Positions 23,679 to 33,169 are shown, counted from the first letter of the stretch. The stretch is 64,000 nt of DNA from Scleromatobacter sp964418745 (GCA_964418745.1 CAYQMX010000002.1:1-64000), one strand, 5' to 3'. Numbers and translations: made by a program. Notes: generated from the sequence alone by a model not told the origin.

Positions 23679-26405
23679 GTGAGTGAAATCAGTCGTGTCG
23701 CGTTGTTCGGCAAGCTCAATCCGGTGGCCTACAAGGGGATCGAGGGGGCGACGGTCTTCTGCAAGCTCCGGGGCAACCCGTACGTCGAGCTGGTGCACTG
23801 GCTGCACCAGCTGATCCAGGCCAGCGACAGCGACCTGCACCGCATCTTCAAGCACTACGCGCTCGATGCGTCGCGGCTGGCCGGCGACATCACCACGGCC
23901 CTCGACGCGCTGCCGCGCGGCGCCACGGCCATCTCCGACTTCTCGCCGGTGATCCAGGACCTGATCGAGCGCGGCTGGGTCTACGGCACGCTGCAGTACG
24001 GCGAGAGCGCGGTGCGCACCGGCCTTCTGATGATGGGCGCCGTCAAGACGCCCAACCTGCGCAACGCGCTGTACGCGGTGTCGGCCGAGTTCCGCAAGAT
24101 CAAGCCGGACGACTTCTCCGACAACTTCGCCAGGATCGTCTCGGGCTCGCCCGAGGACACCCTCGCGGCGAGCGACGGCTCCAACGTCGGCGGCGGCGCG
24201 CAGCCGGGCGAGGCCAGCGGCGCCGTGGCGCCGGCGCAGATGGGCAAGCAGGAAGCGCTCAAGAAGTTCACCGTCGACCTCACCGCGCAGGCGCGCAGCG
24301 GCAAGATGGATCCCATCGTCGGCCGCGACGACGAGATCCGCCAGGTGGTCGACATCCTGATGCGCCGGCGCCAGAACAACCCGATCCTGGTCGGCGAGGC
24401 CGGCGTGGGCAAGACGGCGGTGGTCGAGGGCTTCGCGCAGCGCATCGCGCGCGGCGACGTGCCGCCCAGCCTGAAGGACGTGCAGCTGCTCACCCTCGAC
24501 GTCGGCCTGCTGCAGGCCGGCGCCAGCATGAAGGGCGAGTTCGAGCAGCGCCTGCGCTCGGTCATCGACGAGGTGCAGGCCAGCCCCAAGCCCATCATCC
24601 TGTTCATCGACGAGACCCACACCCTGGTGGGCGCCGGCGGCGCCGCCGGCACCGGCGACGCGGCCAACCTGCTCAAGCCGGCGCTCGCGCGCGGCCAGCT
24701 GCGCACCATCGGCGCCACCACCTGGGCCGAGTACAAGAAGTACATCGAGAAGGATCCGGCGCTCACCCGCCGCTTCCAGAACATCCAGGTCGACGAGCCC
24801 AGCGAGACCAAGGCCATCCTGATGATGCGCGGCGTCGCCAGCACGATGGAGAAGCACCACAAGGTGCAGATCCTCGACGAGGCGCTCGAGGCCGCCGTCA
24901 AGCTGTCGCACCGCTACATCCCGGCGCGCCAGCTGCCCGACAAGTCGGTGAGCCTGCTCGACACCGCGTCCGCGCGCGTGGCCATCAGCCTGCACGCGGT
25001 GCCGGCCGAGGTCGACGACTCCCAGCGCCGCATCGAGGCGCTGGAGACCGAGATCGGCATCATCGCCCGCGAGGCCGCCATCGGCATCCCGACGGCCGAC
25101 CGCGAGGAATCCGTCAACGCCCTGCTGGCCGCCGAGAAGGAGCGCCTGGTCGGCCTGCGCAAGCGCTGGGACGACGAGAAGGCGCTCGTCGACCGCCTGC
25201 TCGCGCTGCGCTCGAAGCTGCGCGGCTCGCTGCAGCCCATCGAGGGCACGGGCAGCGCGCTCGAGGCCAGCGCCGACAAGGCGGCCGAGCCCCAGGCGAT
25301 GCTGAGCGACGGCGAGCGCAACGACGTGATGTCCGAGCTGCGCGGCGTGCAGGACGAGCTCACCAAGCTGCAGGGCGAGAACCCACTGATGCTGCCGACG
25401 GTGGACTTCCAGGCGGTGGCCAGCGTGGTCGGCGACTGGACGGGCATCCCCGTGGGCCGCATGGCCGCCAACGAGATCGACACCGTGCTGAAGCTGCCCC
25501 AGCTGCTCGGCAAGCGCGTGATCGGCCAGGATCACGCGATGGAGATGATCGCCAAGCGCATCCAGACCTCGCGCGCGGGCCTGGACAACCCGAACAAGCC
25601 GATCGGCGTGTTCATGCTGGCCGGCACCTCCGGCGTCGGCAAGACCGAGACCGCCATTGCGCTGGCCGAGGCGCTGTACGGCGGCGAGCAGAACCTGATC
25701 ACGATCAACATGAGCGAGTACCAGGAGGCCCACACGGTCTCGTCGCTCAAGGGGGCCCCCCCGGGGTATGTGGGCTACGGCGAGGGCGGCGTGCTCACCG
25801 AGGCAGTGCGGCGCAAGCCCTACAGCGTGGTGCTGCTCGACGAGGTCGAGAAGGCGCACTCCGACGTGCACGAGCTGTTCTTCCAGGTCTTCGACAAGGG
25901 CTGGATGGAGGACGGCGAGGGCCGCCAGATCGACTTCAAGAACACGCTGATCCTGCTGACCACCAACGCCGGCACCGACATGATCGCCAACCTCTGCAAG
26001 GATCCGGACCTGATGCCCGATCCGGAAGGCATGGCCAAGGCGATCCGCGAGCCGCTGCTCAAGATCTTTCCGCCGGCGCTGCTGGGCCGCCTGGTCACGA
26101 TCCCGTACTACCCGCTGTCCGACGAGATGCTGGGCAAGATCGTCGTGCTGCAGCTGAACCGCATCAAGAAGCGCATCGAGGCGCGCTACAAGATGCCGTT
26201 CAACTACGACGACGACGTCGTCAAGCTGGTGGTCAGCCGCTGCACCGAGAGCGAGTCGGGCGGCCGCATGATCGACGCCATCCTCACCAACACGATGCTG
26301 CCCGAGATCTCGCGCGAGTTCCTCACGCGCACGATGCAGGCCACGCCCATCACGGGCGTGCGCGTGGGCGTCAAGGACGGCGAGTTCGCCTACACCTTCG
26401 ACTGA
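23679..26405 (+). CDS. clpV: TssH/ClpV sheath-disassembly AAA+ ATPase
   Basis: This 908-residue ClpB-like unfoldase recycles the contracted sheath by pulling on TssC. The N-terminal domain (1-160) is the ClpV type. AAA1 has GEAGVGKTAVVEG near residue 240 and FIDETHTLVGAGG. A coiled-coil middle domain follows (about 435-545). AAA2 has GTSGVGKTETAIALAEALYG near 649, VVLLDEVEKAH and the SLKGAPPGYVGYGEGG pore-loop region. The start is GTG 23679 in MSEISRVALFGKLNPVAYKGIE. The gene ends the canonical T6SS run. Confidence 0.97.
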   Translation: MSEISRVALFGKLNPVAYKGIEGATVFCKLRGNPYVELVHWLHQLIQASDSDLHRIFKHYALDASRLAGDITTALDALPRGATAISDFSPVIQDLIERGWVYGTLQYGESAVRTGLLMMGAVKTPNLRNALYAVSAEFRKIKPDDFSDNFARIVSGSPEDTLAASDGSNVGGGAQPGEASGAVAPAQMGKQEALKKFTVDLTAQARSGKMDPIVGRDDEIRQVVDILMRRRQNNPILVGEAGVGKTAVVEGFAQRIARGDVPPSLKDVQLLTLDVGLLQAGASMKGEFEQRLRSVIDEVQASPKPIILFIDETHTLVGAGGAAGTGDAANLLKPALARGQLRTIGATTWAEYKKYIEKDPALTRRFQNIQVDEPSETKAILMMRGVASTMEKHHKVQILDEALEAAVKLSHRYIPARQLPDKSVSLLDTASARVAISLHAVPAEVDDSQRRIEALETEIGIIAREAAIGIPTADREESVNALLAAEKERLVGLRKRWDDEKALVDRLLALRSKLRGSLQPIEGTGSALEASADKAAEPQAMLSDGERNDVMSELRGVQDELTKLQGENPLMLPTVDFQAVASVVGDWTGIPVGRMAANEIDTVLKLPQLLGKRVIGQDHAMEMIAKRIQTSRAGLDNPNKPIGVFMLAGTSGVGKTETAIALAEALYGGEQNLITINMSEYQEAHTVSSLKGAPPGYVGYGEGGVLTEAVRRKPYSVVLLDEVEKAHSDVHELFFQVFDKGWMEDGEGRQIDFKNTLILLTTNAGTDMIANLCKDPDLMPDPEGMAKAIREPLLKIFPPALLGRLVTIPYYPLSDEMLGKIVVLQLNRIKKRIEARYKMPFNYDDDVVKLVVSRCTESESGGRMIDAILTNTMLPEISREFLTRTMQATPITGVRVGVKDGEFAYTFD

Positions 26406-26560
26406 TGTGCGGCCGGACCGTCGTCCCGGACGGGCGGCCGGACTCGGCGAAGTCGGTTGCCGACGACGCGCAGCCCGGCGGCGGCCTGTAGCCCTCGGCG
26501 CGTGCCGCCGCGTCGCCCGGGCACCCGGCCCGCCCACCCGCAGACCGGGGTGCTGATGCC

Positions 26561-27676
26561 ATGGTGGACTGGAACCGCAAGTTCAGCAGCGAATACGACG
26601 CCGCGCGCGTCGCGCTCGCCGGCGCCGACGCGTTCGAGCCGGGCTGGCAGCCGATGGTGGCGCGGCTCGCGCGCCTGATGGGGCTGGCCGGCTTCGACGT
26701 GGCGCGCGCCGACGCGCTCGACGAGCTGCGCCGGCGCGCCACCCAGGGCGACGACGCCGAGCGCGTGGACGAGGCCGACGGGCTGCTGCGCGCCGCCGCG
26801 CCGGCGCTGGCCGGCGACAACCTCCTGGCAGCGGAGGTCCGCCAGCGCGCCGCCGCCCTGAAGCTGCTGTGCCACGTGCACCTGGAGAGCCGCAGCGGCA
26901 GCCGCGGCGTCTGGATCGTCGCGCTGCCGGCCGAGTTCACCAACTGGCCCAGCCGCCAGTTCGCCGACGAGGCGGCCACGCCGGCCGGCATGCGCCAGCT
27001 GCTGGCGGGCCGGCGCGAGCACTTCGAGCCGGCGCAGCGGCGCTGGCTCGGAGTGGCCACGCTGCAGGGCCTGGCCTGGTGCCAGCGCGCCACGATGGTG
27101 CTGGCCGACGCCCGTCCCGCGCGCGCGGCGCCCGCAGGCCTGCCCGCGCATCGCGCCGAGGCGCGCGCGCTGGTGCGCCGCTGGTTCGCCGAGCCCGGTC
27201 TTGGCGACGGCGCGCTCGACGCGCTCGTGGCCACGCTGACCCGCGGTTTCAAGGCCATCGTCGCCACGCTCAACCGCGGACGCTTCGTCATCACCGACTG
27301 GGTGCCGCTGCGCGGGGCGCGCGGCGCCGACGAGGCCGACTTCCTGCGCACCGAGGCGTTCGCGTTCCGCGCGCGCGGCGAGGGCATGGACGTGGTCTAC
27401 GTCGAGGGCGCGTTCTTCGACGACGTCGCCGGCAACGTGCTGCGCGGGCAGGCCAACTGGACGCGCATCCTCGTGCACGAGCTGTCGCACCTGGTGTGCG
27501 GCACCCACGACGTCGACGACGGCCAGTCGCGCTATGCCTGGTCGGGTATCGGCCCGCACGCCGGCTATCCCAGCACCGCCACGCTGCGCAACGCCGACAA
27601 CTGGGCCTTCTTCGCGGCCGACTGCGCGGGGGCGTTGACGCCGGGCCAGCGCGAGACGGCGCTCAGGAAGACCTGA
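26561..27676 (+). CDS. M35-like (Asp-zincin) metallopeptidase, probable T6SS effector
   Basis: A 371-residue protein without signal peptide. The zinc site is HELSH at 306-310, followed by GTHDVDD at 314-320, whose Asp317 would be the third ligand of the Asp-zincin (M35, deuterolysin/Lys-specific peptidase) type. A later NADNWAFFAAD block (344-354) matches the typical NADSY-FA segment of that family. The N-terminal 250 residues are not recognised. It lies 155 bp after clpV on the same strand, with GGGGTG before the ATG. No candidate immunity gene follows: the next gene is convergent 19 bp away. Secretion by the T6SS is inferred from position. Confidence 0.7.
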   Translation: MVDWNRKFSSEYDAARVALAGADAFEPGWQPMVARLARLMGLAGFDVARADALDELRRRATQGDDAERVDEADGLLRAAAPALAGDNLLAAEVRQRAAALKLLCHVHLESRSGSRGVWIVALPAEFTNWPSRQFADEAATPAGMRQLLAGRREHFEPAQRRWLGVATLQGLAWCQRATMVLADARPARAAPAGLPAHRAEARALVRRWFAEPGLGDGALDALVATLTRGFKAIVATLNRGRFVITDWVPLRGARGADEADFLRTEAFAFRARGEGMDVVYVEGAFFDDVAGNVLRGQANWTRILVHELSHLVCGTHDVDDGQSRYAWSGIGPHAGYPSTATLRNADNWAFFAADCAGALTPGQRETALRKT

Positions 27677-27695
27677 ACGCGCGCGGCGTCCGCGC

Positions 27696-28469
27696 TCACA
27701 TCGGCTTGAACAGGTGCACGTAGGCCCGGCTCACCGGCAGCTCGTCCTTCCTGCCCGCGATGCGCACGTACAGCCGGCTCGCATCGTCGCGCCGCGTGCC
27801 GGCCAGGTGCGCGAGGTTGACGATCGTCGACCGGTGGACCTGCCAGAACTGCTGGGCGTCGAGCTGCGCCGCGAGTTCGGCGATCGGCGTGCGGATCAGG
27901 TACTCGGCCTGCGCGGTGCGCACGCAGGTGTACTTGTCGTCGGCCTGGAAGAACAGCACGTCGGCCACCGCCACCTGGTGCGTCAGTTCACCCTGGCTCG
28001 CGCGGATCCAGCGCAGCGGCGGCGGCGGCGGCGCGGCGCCGGCCTGCAGGGCACGCAGCGCGCGGGCGAGGCGCGCGTCGTCCGGCGGGTCGCCGTCGGC
28101 GCCGTCGCGCGGCGCGAGCGCGCGGCGCAACCGGTCGACGGTGCGCGCCAGGCGCTCGGCGGTCACCGGCTTGAGCACGTAGTCCAGTGCCTCGGCGTCG
28201 AAGGCGGTGAGCGCGTACTCGTCGTAGGCGGTCACGAACACGACCCGGGTCAGGCCCTCGATGCCGGCAGCCACCTCGAGGCCGGTGAGGCCGGGCATCT
28301 GGATGTCGAGGAACGCGATGTCGGGCTGCAGCTCGGCGATGCCGGCCGCGGCCTCGAGGCCGTTGCGGGCGATCGCGACGATCTCGAGTTCGGGCCACAG
28401 CGCGGCCAGCTGGTCGCGCAGGTAGTGGGCGAGGTGGGCTTCGTCGTCGGCGATGAGGGCGCGAGGCAT
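27696..28469 (-). CDS. LytTR-type response regulator
   Basis: A 257-residue DNA-binding regulator. The receiver domain (1-120) has the acidic pocket ADDE, the phospho-acceptor Asp55 in IAFLDIQMPG, and LDYVLKPV. A Pro-rich linker leads to a LytTR domain (about 150-257: LFFQADDKYTCVRTAQAEYLIRTPIAELAAQL, FWQVHRSTIVNLAHL). The AgrA/AlgR group binds direct repeats near promoters. It follows the histidine kinase gene by 32 bp on the same strand and is its likely partner. Confidence 0.92.
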   Translation of the reverse strand: MPRALIADDEAHLAHYLRDQLAALWPELEIVAIARNGLEAAAGIAELQPDIAFLDIQMPGLTGLEVAAGIEGLTRVVFVTAYDEYALTAFDAEALDYVLKPVTAERLARTVDRLRRALAPRDGADGDPPDDARLARALRALQAGAAPPPPPLRWIRASQGELTHQVAVADVLFFQADDKYTCVRTAQAEYLIRTPIAELAAQLDAQQFWQVHRSTIVNLAHLAGTRRDDASRLYVRIAGRKDELPVSRAYVHLFKPM

Positions 28470-28501
28470 GGCGGGCACGTCCGTCGAGGGTTGGGGGCTT
28501 G

Positions 28502-29689
28502 TCAGGCGGCGCTGGCTTGCTGCCAGGGAACGATGAGGCAGGCGCGCGTGCCGGTGCCGTGCACGTCGGCGAGATCGGCCAGGCTCAGCCGGGCGGCCGG
28601 GCCGAAGCGGCCCTGCAGGCGCTCGCGCAGGTTGTGCAGCGCGATGCCGTTGCCGTCGGGGCCGCCGGCCACCGCGCGGCGCGGGCGGCGCGCCGCCTCG
28701 GCCAGGCCGGCGCCGTCGTCCTCGACGCACACCTGCAGCGCGTCGCGGCCGTCCAGCACGGCGCGGGTCGCCGTCACGCGCACGCGGCCGCCGTCGACCT
28801 GCGGCTCCAGGCCGTGCTTGACCGCGTTCTCGATCAGCGGCTGCAGCACCAGCGGCATCAGCGCGGCGCCGTGCAGGGCCGGGTCGACGTCGATCTCGAA
28901 GCGCAGGCGATCGCCCATGCGCGTGCGCATCAGCTGCAGGTAGCGCCGCGCCAGCTCCAGCTCGCTGCCCAGCGTGCTGTCGTCGTGGCGCAGGCCGCCC
29001 AGCGACGCGCGCAGGTAGTCGGTGAGCGCCTCCAGCATGTGCCTGGCGCGTGGCGCGTCGGCGTCGATCAGGCTGATGACGTTGGCCAGCGTGTTGAACA
29101 GGAAGTGCGGCTCCATCTGGCCCTGCAGCAGCCGCAGTTGCGCTTCGCTGGCGCGCATCTCGGCGCGGATCTGGTTGGTGCGCATCGAGAAGTACGAGTA
29201 GAACGCGAGGCTGATCGCCAGCGAGAGCACCACCAGCGAAACCACGTTGCCCGAGTGCATGTCCGTGAACTGGCGCAGGTTGCCGAACACCAGCGTCATG
29301 CCGATCGGCCAGCCGATGGCCACGCCCAGCAGCGGCACCGTGGAGAAGAACGCGGTGCGCCGCCAGCCGTGCAGGCCGGCCAGCCGCCGGGGGCCGAGCA
29401 GGGGAAAGGCGATCTTGAACACGGCCTGGATGGCGATGCCGATGGACAGCGACACGGTCAGGTTGCGCCCGTACCACGTGGCCCATTCCCGCAGGTCGAG
29501 CCACTGGGCCAGCGTGGTCGCGTTGACCGCGAAGCCCAGCACGGTGAAGCCCGCGGCGACCACCAGCGAGAAGGCCAGGGTCCATGTCCACTGCACCCAC
29601 AGCGGCGGCGCGGTCGGCGCGGTGGCGGACAGCCAGAGCCGCCAGGCGGCGCGCAGCTCGGCAATGGAACGGGGGTGGGCGGTGTTCAT
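28502..29689 (-). CDS. LytS/AlgZ-type sensor histidine kinase
   Basis: A 395-residue membrane kinase starting at MNTAHPRSIAELRAAW. Four hydrophobic segments lie between about residues 33 and 168. The His_kinase domain (PF06580 type) has MEPHFLFNTLANVISLID with the phosphorylated His195, and an HATPase region with PLVLQPLIENAVKHGLEP, VEDDGAGL and GNGIALHNLRERL. The family autophosphorylates and passes phosphate to LytTR regulators such as its downstream neighbour. The longer in-frame starts upstream run through non-coding sequence. The signal it senses is unknown. Confidence 0.9.
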   Translation of the reverse strand: MNTAHPRSIAELRAAWRLWLSATAPTAPPLWVQWTWTLAFSLVVAAGFTVLGFAVNATTLAQWLDLREWATWYGRNLTVSLSIGIAIQAVFKIAFPLLGPRRLAGLHGWRRTAFFSTVPLLGVAIGWPIGMTLVFGNLRQFTDMHSGNVVSLVVLSLAISLAFYSYFSMRTNQIRAEMRASEAQLRLLQGQMEPHFLFNTLANVISLIDADAPRARHMLEALTDYLRASLGGLRHDDSTLGSELELARRYLQLMRTRMGDRLRFEIDVDPALHGAALMPLVLQPLIENAVKHGLEPQVDGGRVRVTATRAVLDGRDALQVCVEDDGAGLAEAARRPRRAVAGGPDGNGIALHNLRERLQGRFGPAARLSLADLADVHGTGTRACLIVPWQQASAA

Positions 29690-29861
29690 GGATTGCCAGT
29701 GTAGGCACCGCCGCGCCGGGCGCCATCCGGGCGCGACCGCCGGCGGGTGCGACCGACGAATCGACAGCCGACGGCGCGAGCCGCCCGCGCGCCGTCGCGG
29801 CGGGCGGACGGAGGCGACCCGTAGAATCGCCCGCAACCCTCCAGCCTCGGAAAACACCCCC

Positions 29862-31250
29862 ATGCAAGTCAAAGCATCCGCCTTCAAGGCCTACGACATT
29901 CGCGGCATCGTCGACGAGGCGCTCGACGACGCCTTCGCCGAGCACCTGGGCCGCGCGTTCGGCAGCGAGGCCGTGCGCCTGGGCGAGAAGGCGGTGGCGG
30001 TGGGCCGCGACGGCCGCGTGTCCGGGCCGCGCCTGGCGGCCGCGCTGATCCGCGGCCTGGCCTCCACCGGGCTGGACGTGGTCGACATCGGCGCCGTCAC
30101 CACGCCCATGCTCTATTACGTGGCGGCCACGCGCGGCCGGCACGGCTGCCACTCGGGCATCCAGGTCACCGGCAGCCACAACCCGAAGAACTACAACGGC
30201 TTCAAGATGGTGCTGGCCGGCCGCGCGATCTACGGCGAGGACATCCAGCAGTTGCGTCGCCTGATGGAGAGCGAGACCTACGCGACGGGCGCGGGCCGTG
30301 TCGCGAAGATGGACATCCTGGCCGAGTACACCCACCGCATCGTCGGCGACTGCAAGCTGGCGCGGCCGATGAAGATCGTCGTCGACTCCGGCAACGGCAT
30401 CCCCGGCGCGTCCGCGCCCGGCATCCTGCGTGCGCTCGGCTGCGACGTGATCGACCTCTACAGCCGCGTCGACGGCGACTTCCCGAACCACCACCCGGAT
30501 CCTTCCAAGCCGGAGAACCTGGTCGACCTGATCCGCACCGTGCACGCCACCGAGGCCGAACTGGGCCTGGCGTTCGACGGCGACGGCGACCGCCTGGGCG
30601 TGGTCACCCGCGGCGGCAACATCATCTACCCCGATCGCCAGTTGATGCTGTTCGCGCGCGACATCCTCACCCGCGTCAAGGGCGCGCCCGTCATCTTCGA
30701 CGTCAAGTGCTCGCAACGCCTGCCCATCGCCATCCGCGAAGCCGGCGGCACGCCGCTGATGTGGAAGACGGGCCACTCGCTGGTCAAGGCCAAGCTCAAG
30801 GAGACCGGCGCGCCGATCGCCGGCGAGATGAGCGGCCACATCTTCTTCAGCGAGCGCTGGTACGGCTTCGACGACGCCACCTACACGGCCGCGCGACTGC
30901 TCGAGATCCTGTCGCGCAGCGCCGACCCGAGCACGGTGCTCGACGCGCTGCCCACCAGCTTCAGCACGCCCGAGCTGAACGTGGCCTGCGCCGAGGGCGA
31001 GCCGCCGAAGATCATCGAGCGCCTGCTCGCCGAGGCGACGTTCCCCGGCGCCGAGATCCTGACCATCGACGGCCTGCGGGCCGAGTACCCGGACGGCTTC
31101 GGCCTCGTCCGCGCGTCCAACACCACGCCGGTGCTGGTGCTGCGCTTCGAGGGCCACACCGACGCGGCGCTGCAGCGCATCCAGCGCGACTTCATGGCCG
31201 CGCTGCGCAAGGTCAAGCCCGACGCCGAGGTCGGCGCGGCCGCGCATTGA
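29862..31250 (+). CDS. Phosphomannomutase/phosphoglucomutase
   Basis: A 462-residue member of the alpha-D-phosphohexomutase superfamily, interconverting 6-phospho and 1-phospho sugars. The family motifs are all present: FKAYDIRGIVDEALDD at the N-terminus, the catalytic phosphoserine loop TGSHNPKNYNG, the metal loop FDGDGDRLG, and the sugar loop GEMSGHIFF. The C-terminal phosphate-binding block is RASNTTPVLVLRFEG. It supplies mannose-1-P or glucose-1-P for nucleotide sugars and surface polysaccharide or LPS. It precedes waaA by 26 bp, consistent with an envelope operon. A -10-like TAGAAT lies at 29822. Confidence 0.93.
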   Translation: MQVKASAFKAYDIRGIVDEALDDAFAEHLGRAFGSEAVRLGEKAVAVGRDGRVSGPRLAAALIRGLASTGLDVVDIGAVTTPMLYYVAATRGRHGCHSGIQVTGSHNPKNYNGFKMVLAGRAIYGEDIQQLRRLMESETYATGAGRVAKMDILAEYTHRIVGDCKLARPMKIVVDSGNGIPGASAPGILRALGCDVIDLYSRVDGDFPNHHPDPSKPENLVDLIRTVHATEAELGLAFDGDGDRLGVVTRGGNIIYPDRQLMLFARDILTRVKGAPVIFDVKCSQRLPIAIREAGGTPLMWKTGHSLVKAKLKETGAPIAGEMSGHIFFSERWYGFDDATYTAARLLEILSRSADPSTVLDALPTSFSTPELNVACAEGEPPKIIERLLAEATFPGAEILTIDGLRAEYPDGFGLVRASNTTPVLVLRFEGHTDAALQRIQRDFMAALRKVKPDAEVGAAAH

Positions 31251-31276
31251 GCCTTCCCGTGACCAGGCCGCCGGCG

Positions 31277-32545
31277 ATGACCTTCAAGCAACGCCTCGCG
31301 CTGCGCGCCTACACGTTCGCGCTGCGCCTGCTGGTGCCGGCCATCCTGCTGCGCTACTGGCTGCGCGGCCGCCAGGAGCCCGGCTATCGCTTCGCGATGC
31401 GCGAGCGCCTGGGCTACGGCCCCGAGATCGAGCCCGGCTCGATCTGGGTGCATGCGGTGTCCTTGGGCGAGACGCGCGCCTCGGGCGCGCTCATCGACGC
31501 GTTGCGGCTGCGCCGCCCCGAGATGCGGCTGCTGCTGACCCACGGCACCGCCACCGGCCGCGACGCGGGCCAGGTGCTGATGCGCAACGGCGATCGCCAG
31601 TCCTGGCTGCCGCTCGACACCCCGGGCGCGGTGCGTCGCTTCCTGCAGCGCACCCGGCCCGCCGTCGGCGTGCTGATGGAGACCGAGATCTGGCCCAACC
31701 TGCTGCACGCGGCCGACGCGCGCGGCGTGCCCATGGTGCTGGCCAACGCCCGCCTGTCCGAGCGCAGCGCGCGGCGCGGCGAGCGCTTCGGCGCACTGAT
31801 GCGGCCGGCGGCCGCGCTGGTCACCGACGTGCTCGCGCAGACCGAGGACGACGCCGGGCGCTTGCGCGAGGCCGGCGCGCAGCGCGTCGCGCTCTCGGGC
31901 AACCTGAAGTTCGACGTGCGCCCGTCGCCGGCCCTGCTGGCACGCGGGAAGAAGTGGCACCAGGCCCTCGGCCGACCCGTGGTGCTGGCCGCCATCACGC
32001 GCGAGGGCGAGGAGGCGGAGCTGATGCGTGAATGGGGCCGCACCACCGGCCGCAATCCGTTCCTGATCGTCGTGCCGCGCCATCCGCAGCGTTTCGACGA
32101 GGTGGAGGCCCTGCTGGTGCAGCATGGCCTGCGCGTGGCCCGCCGCAGCGCGTGGGGCGACATGCCCTCGGCCGCGGCGCTCGCGGTCGACGCGTGGCTG
32201 GGCGACTCGCTGGGCGAGATGCCGCAGTACTACGCGAGTGCCGACGTCGCCTTGCTGGGCGGCAGCTTCATGGCGCTGGGCGGCCACAACCTGATCGAGG
32301 CGGCGGCCTGCGGCTGCCCGATCGTGATGGGCCCGTCCACGTTCAACTTCGCCGAGGCCGCGCGCCAGGCCGCGCTGGCTGGCGCCGCCTGGCAGGAGCC
32401 CGACATGGCGCACGCGCTGCACCGCGCGCTGCAGGTGGTGGGCAGCGACCTGCAGACCGTGGCCAGCGCGCGCGCGCTCGCGTTCGCGGCCACGCACAAG
32501 GGCGCGGCCGAGCGGATGGCCGAGCGCATCGTGCGGCTGCTGTAG
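31277..32545 (+). CDS. waaA: 3-deoxy-D-manno-octulosonic acid transferase (WaaA/KdtA)
   Basis: A 422-residue inner-membrane glycosyltransferase that adds Kdo to lipid A precursor. The N-terminal anchor is LRAYTFALRLLVPAILLRYWLRG. Family motifs are IWVHAVSLGETRASGALIDAL, LLLTHGTATGRD, METEIWPNLLHAA, LSGNLKFDV, and GGSFMALGGHNLIEAAACGCPIVMGPSTFNF near the C-terminus. ATG 31277 is used; an in-frame GTG at 31259 would add six residues. The gene is probably co-transcribed with the upstream mutase. Confidence 0.95.
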   Translation: MTFKQRLALRAYTFALRLLVPAILLRYWLRGRQEPGYRFAMRERLGYGPEIEPGSIWVHAVSLGETRASGALIDALRLRRPEMRLLLTHGTATGRDAGQVLMRNGDRQSWLPLDTPGAVRRFLQRTRPAVGVLMETEIWPNLLHAADARGVPMVLANARLSERSARRGERFGALMRPAAALVTDVLAQTEDDAGRLREAGAQRVALSGNLKFDVRPSPALLARGKKWHQALGRPVVLAAITREGEEAELMREWGRTTGRNPFLIVVPRHPQRFDEVEALLVQHGLRVARRSAWGDMPSAAALAVDAWLGDSLGEMPQYYASADVALLGGSFMALGGHNLIEAAACGCPIVMGPSTFNFAEAARQAALAGAAWQEPDMAHALHRALQVVGSDLQTVASARALAFAATHKGAAERMAERIVRLL

Positions 32546-32583
32546 CCCGCCGCCGCCCGCCGCCGACGCACGAGGAGGAACCG

Positions 32584-33169
32584 ATGCAGCTCGTCGTCCA
32601 TCCGCTGACACCGGATCGCTGGGCCGACCTGGAGGCCGTCTTCGAGGCCCGCGGCTGTTCCGTCGCGCGGGGCTGCTGGTGCATGTACTACCGGGTCCGC
32701 GGCAAGGGCGCCTACACGCGGCCGGGTGATGAACAGCGCGTGCGCAGCAAGGCGGCGCTCGCGGCCCTGGCCGCTGCCGATCCGCCGCCCGGCCTGCTGG
32801 GCTACCTGGGTCCGACGCCCGTGGGCTGGATCTCGCTGGGCCCGCGGCAGGACTATGCGAAGCTGGCGAACTCGCCGGCGATGAAGCCGGTCGACGACCA
32901 GCCCGTGTGGTCCATCGTCTGCTTCGTCGTGCCGTCCGAGTACCGCCGGCAGGGCGTCGCCGGGGCCTTGCTGGCCCGGCGCCGTCGACTATGCGCGCCG
33001 GCGCGGCGTGCGGCTGCTGGAGGCCTATCCGGTGGACAAGGCGCAGCCGTCGGCCAGCGACGCGCCCTGGTTCGGCTCGAAGCGCCTGTTCGACGACGCG
33101 GGCTTCGAGGAGGTGGCCCGGCGCAAGCCGGCGCGGCCGGTGGTGCGCCTGAAGCTCGTCGACGGCTAG
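32584..33169 (+). pseudogene. GNAT acetyltransferase interrupted by a +1 frameshift
   Basis: The reading frame starts at ATG 32584 after a strong GAGGAGG site. For 131 codons it codes a GNAT-like protein (ARGCWCMYYRVRGKG, PVGWISLGPRQDYAKL, IVCFVVPSEYRRQGVAGALLA). At 32975-32977 a run of three C moves it off frame. Removing one C restores GAVDYARRRGVRLLEAYPVD, DAPWFGSKRLFDDAGFEEVARR and a natural end at TAG 33167-33169, giving about 194 residues. Left as it is, the frame runs past this into the convergent tolC gene. Either a real mutation or a homopolymer sequencing error. Confidence 0.8.

Noticed and set aside
26409..26443. Direct repeat GCGGCCGGAC twice, 25 bp apart, after clpV
   Set aside because: Short and of a composition expected by chance in such GC-rich DNA.
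22278..26537. A 1419-codon open frame on the minus strand across tssG and clpV
   Set aside because: It is antisense to two certain genes; His/Ala/Gly/Arg-rich residues and lack of family motifs show a high-GC frame artefact.
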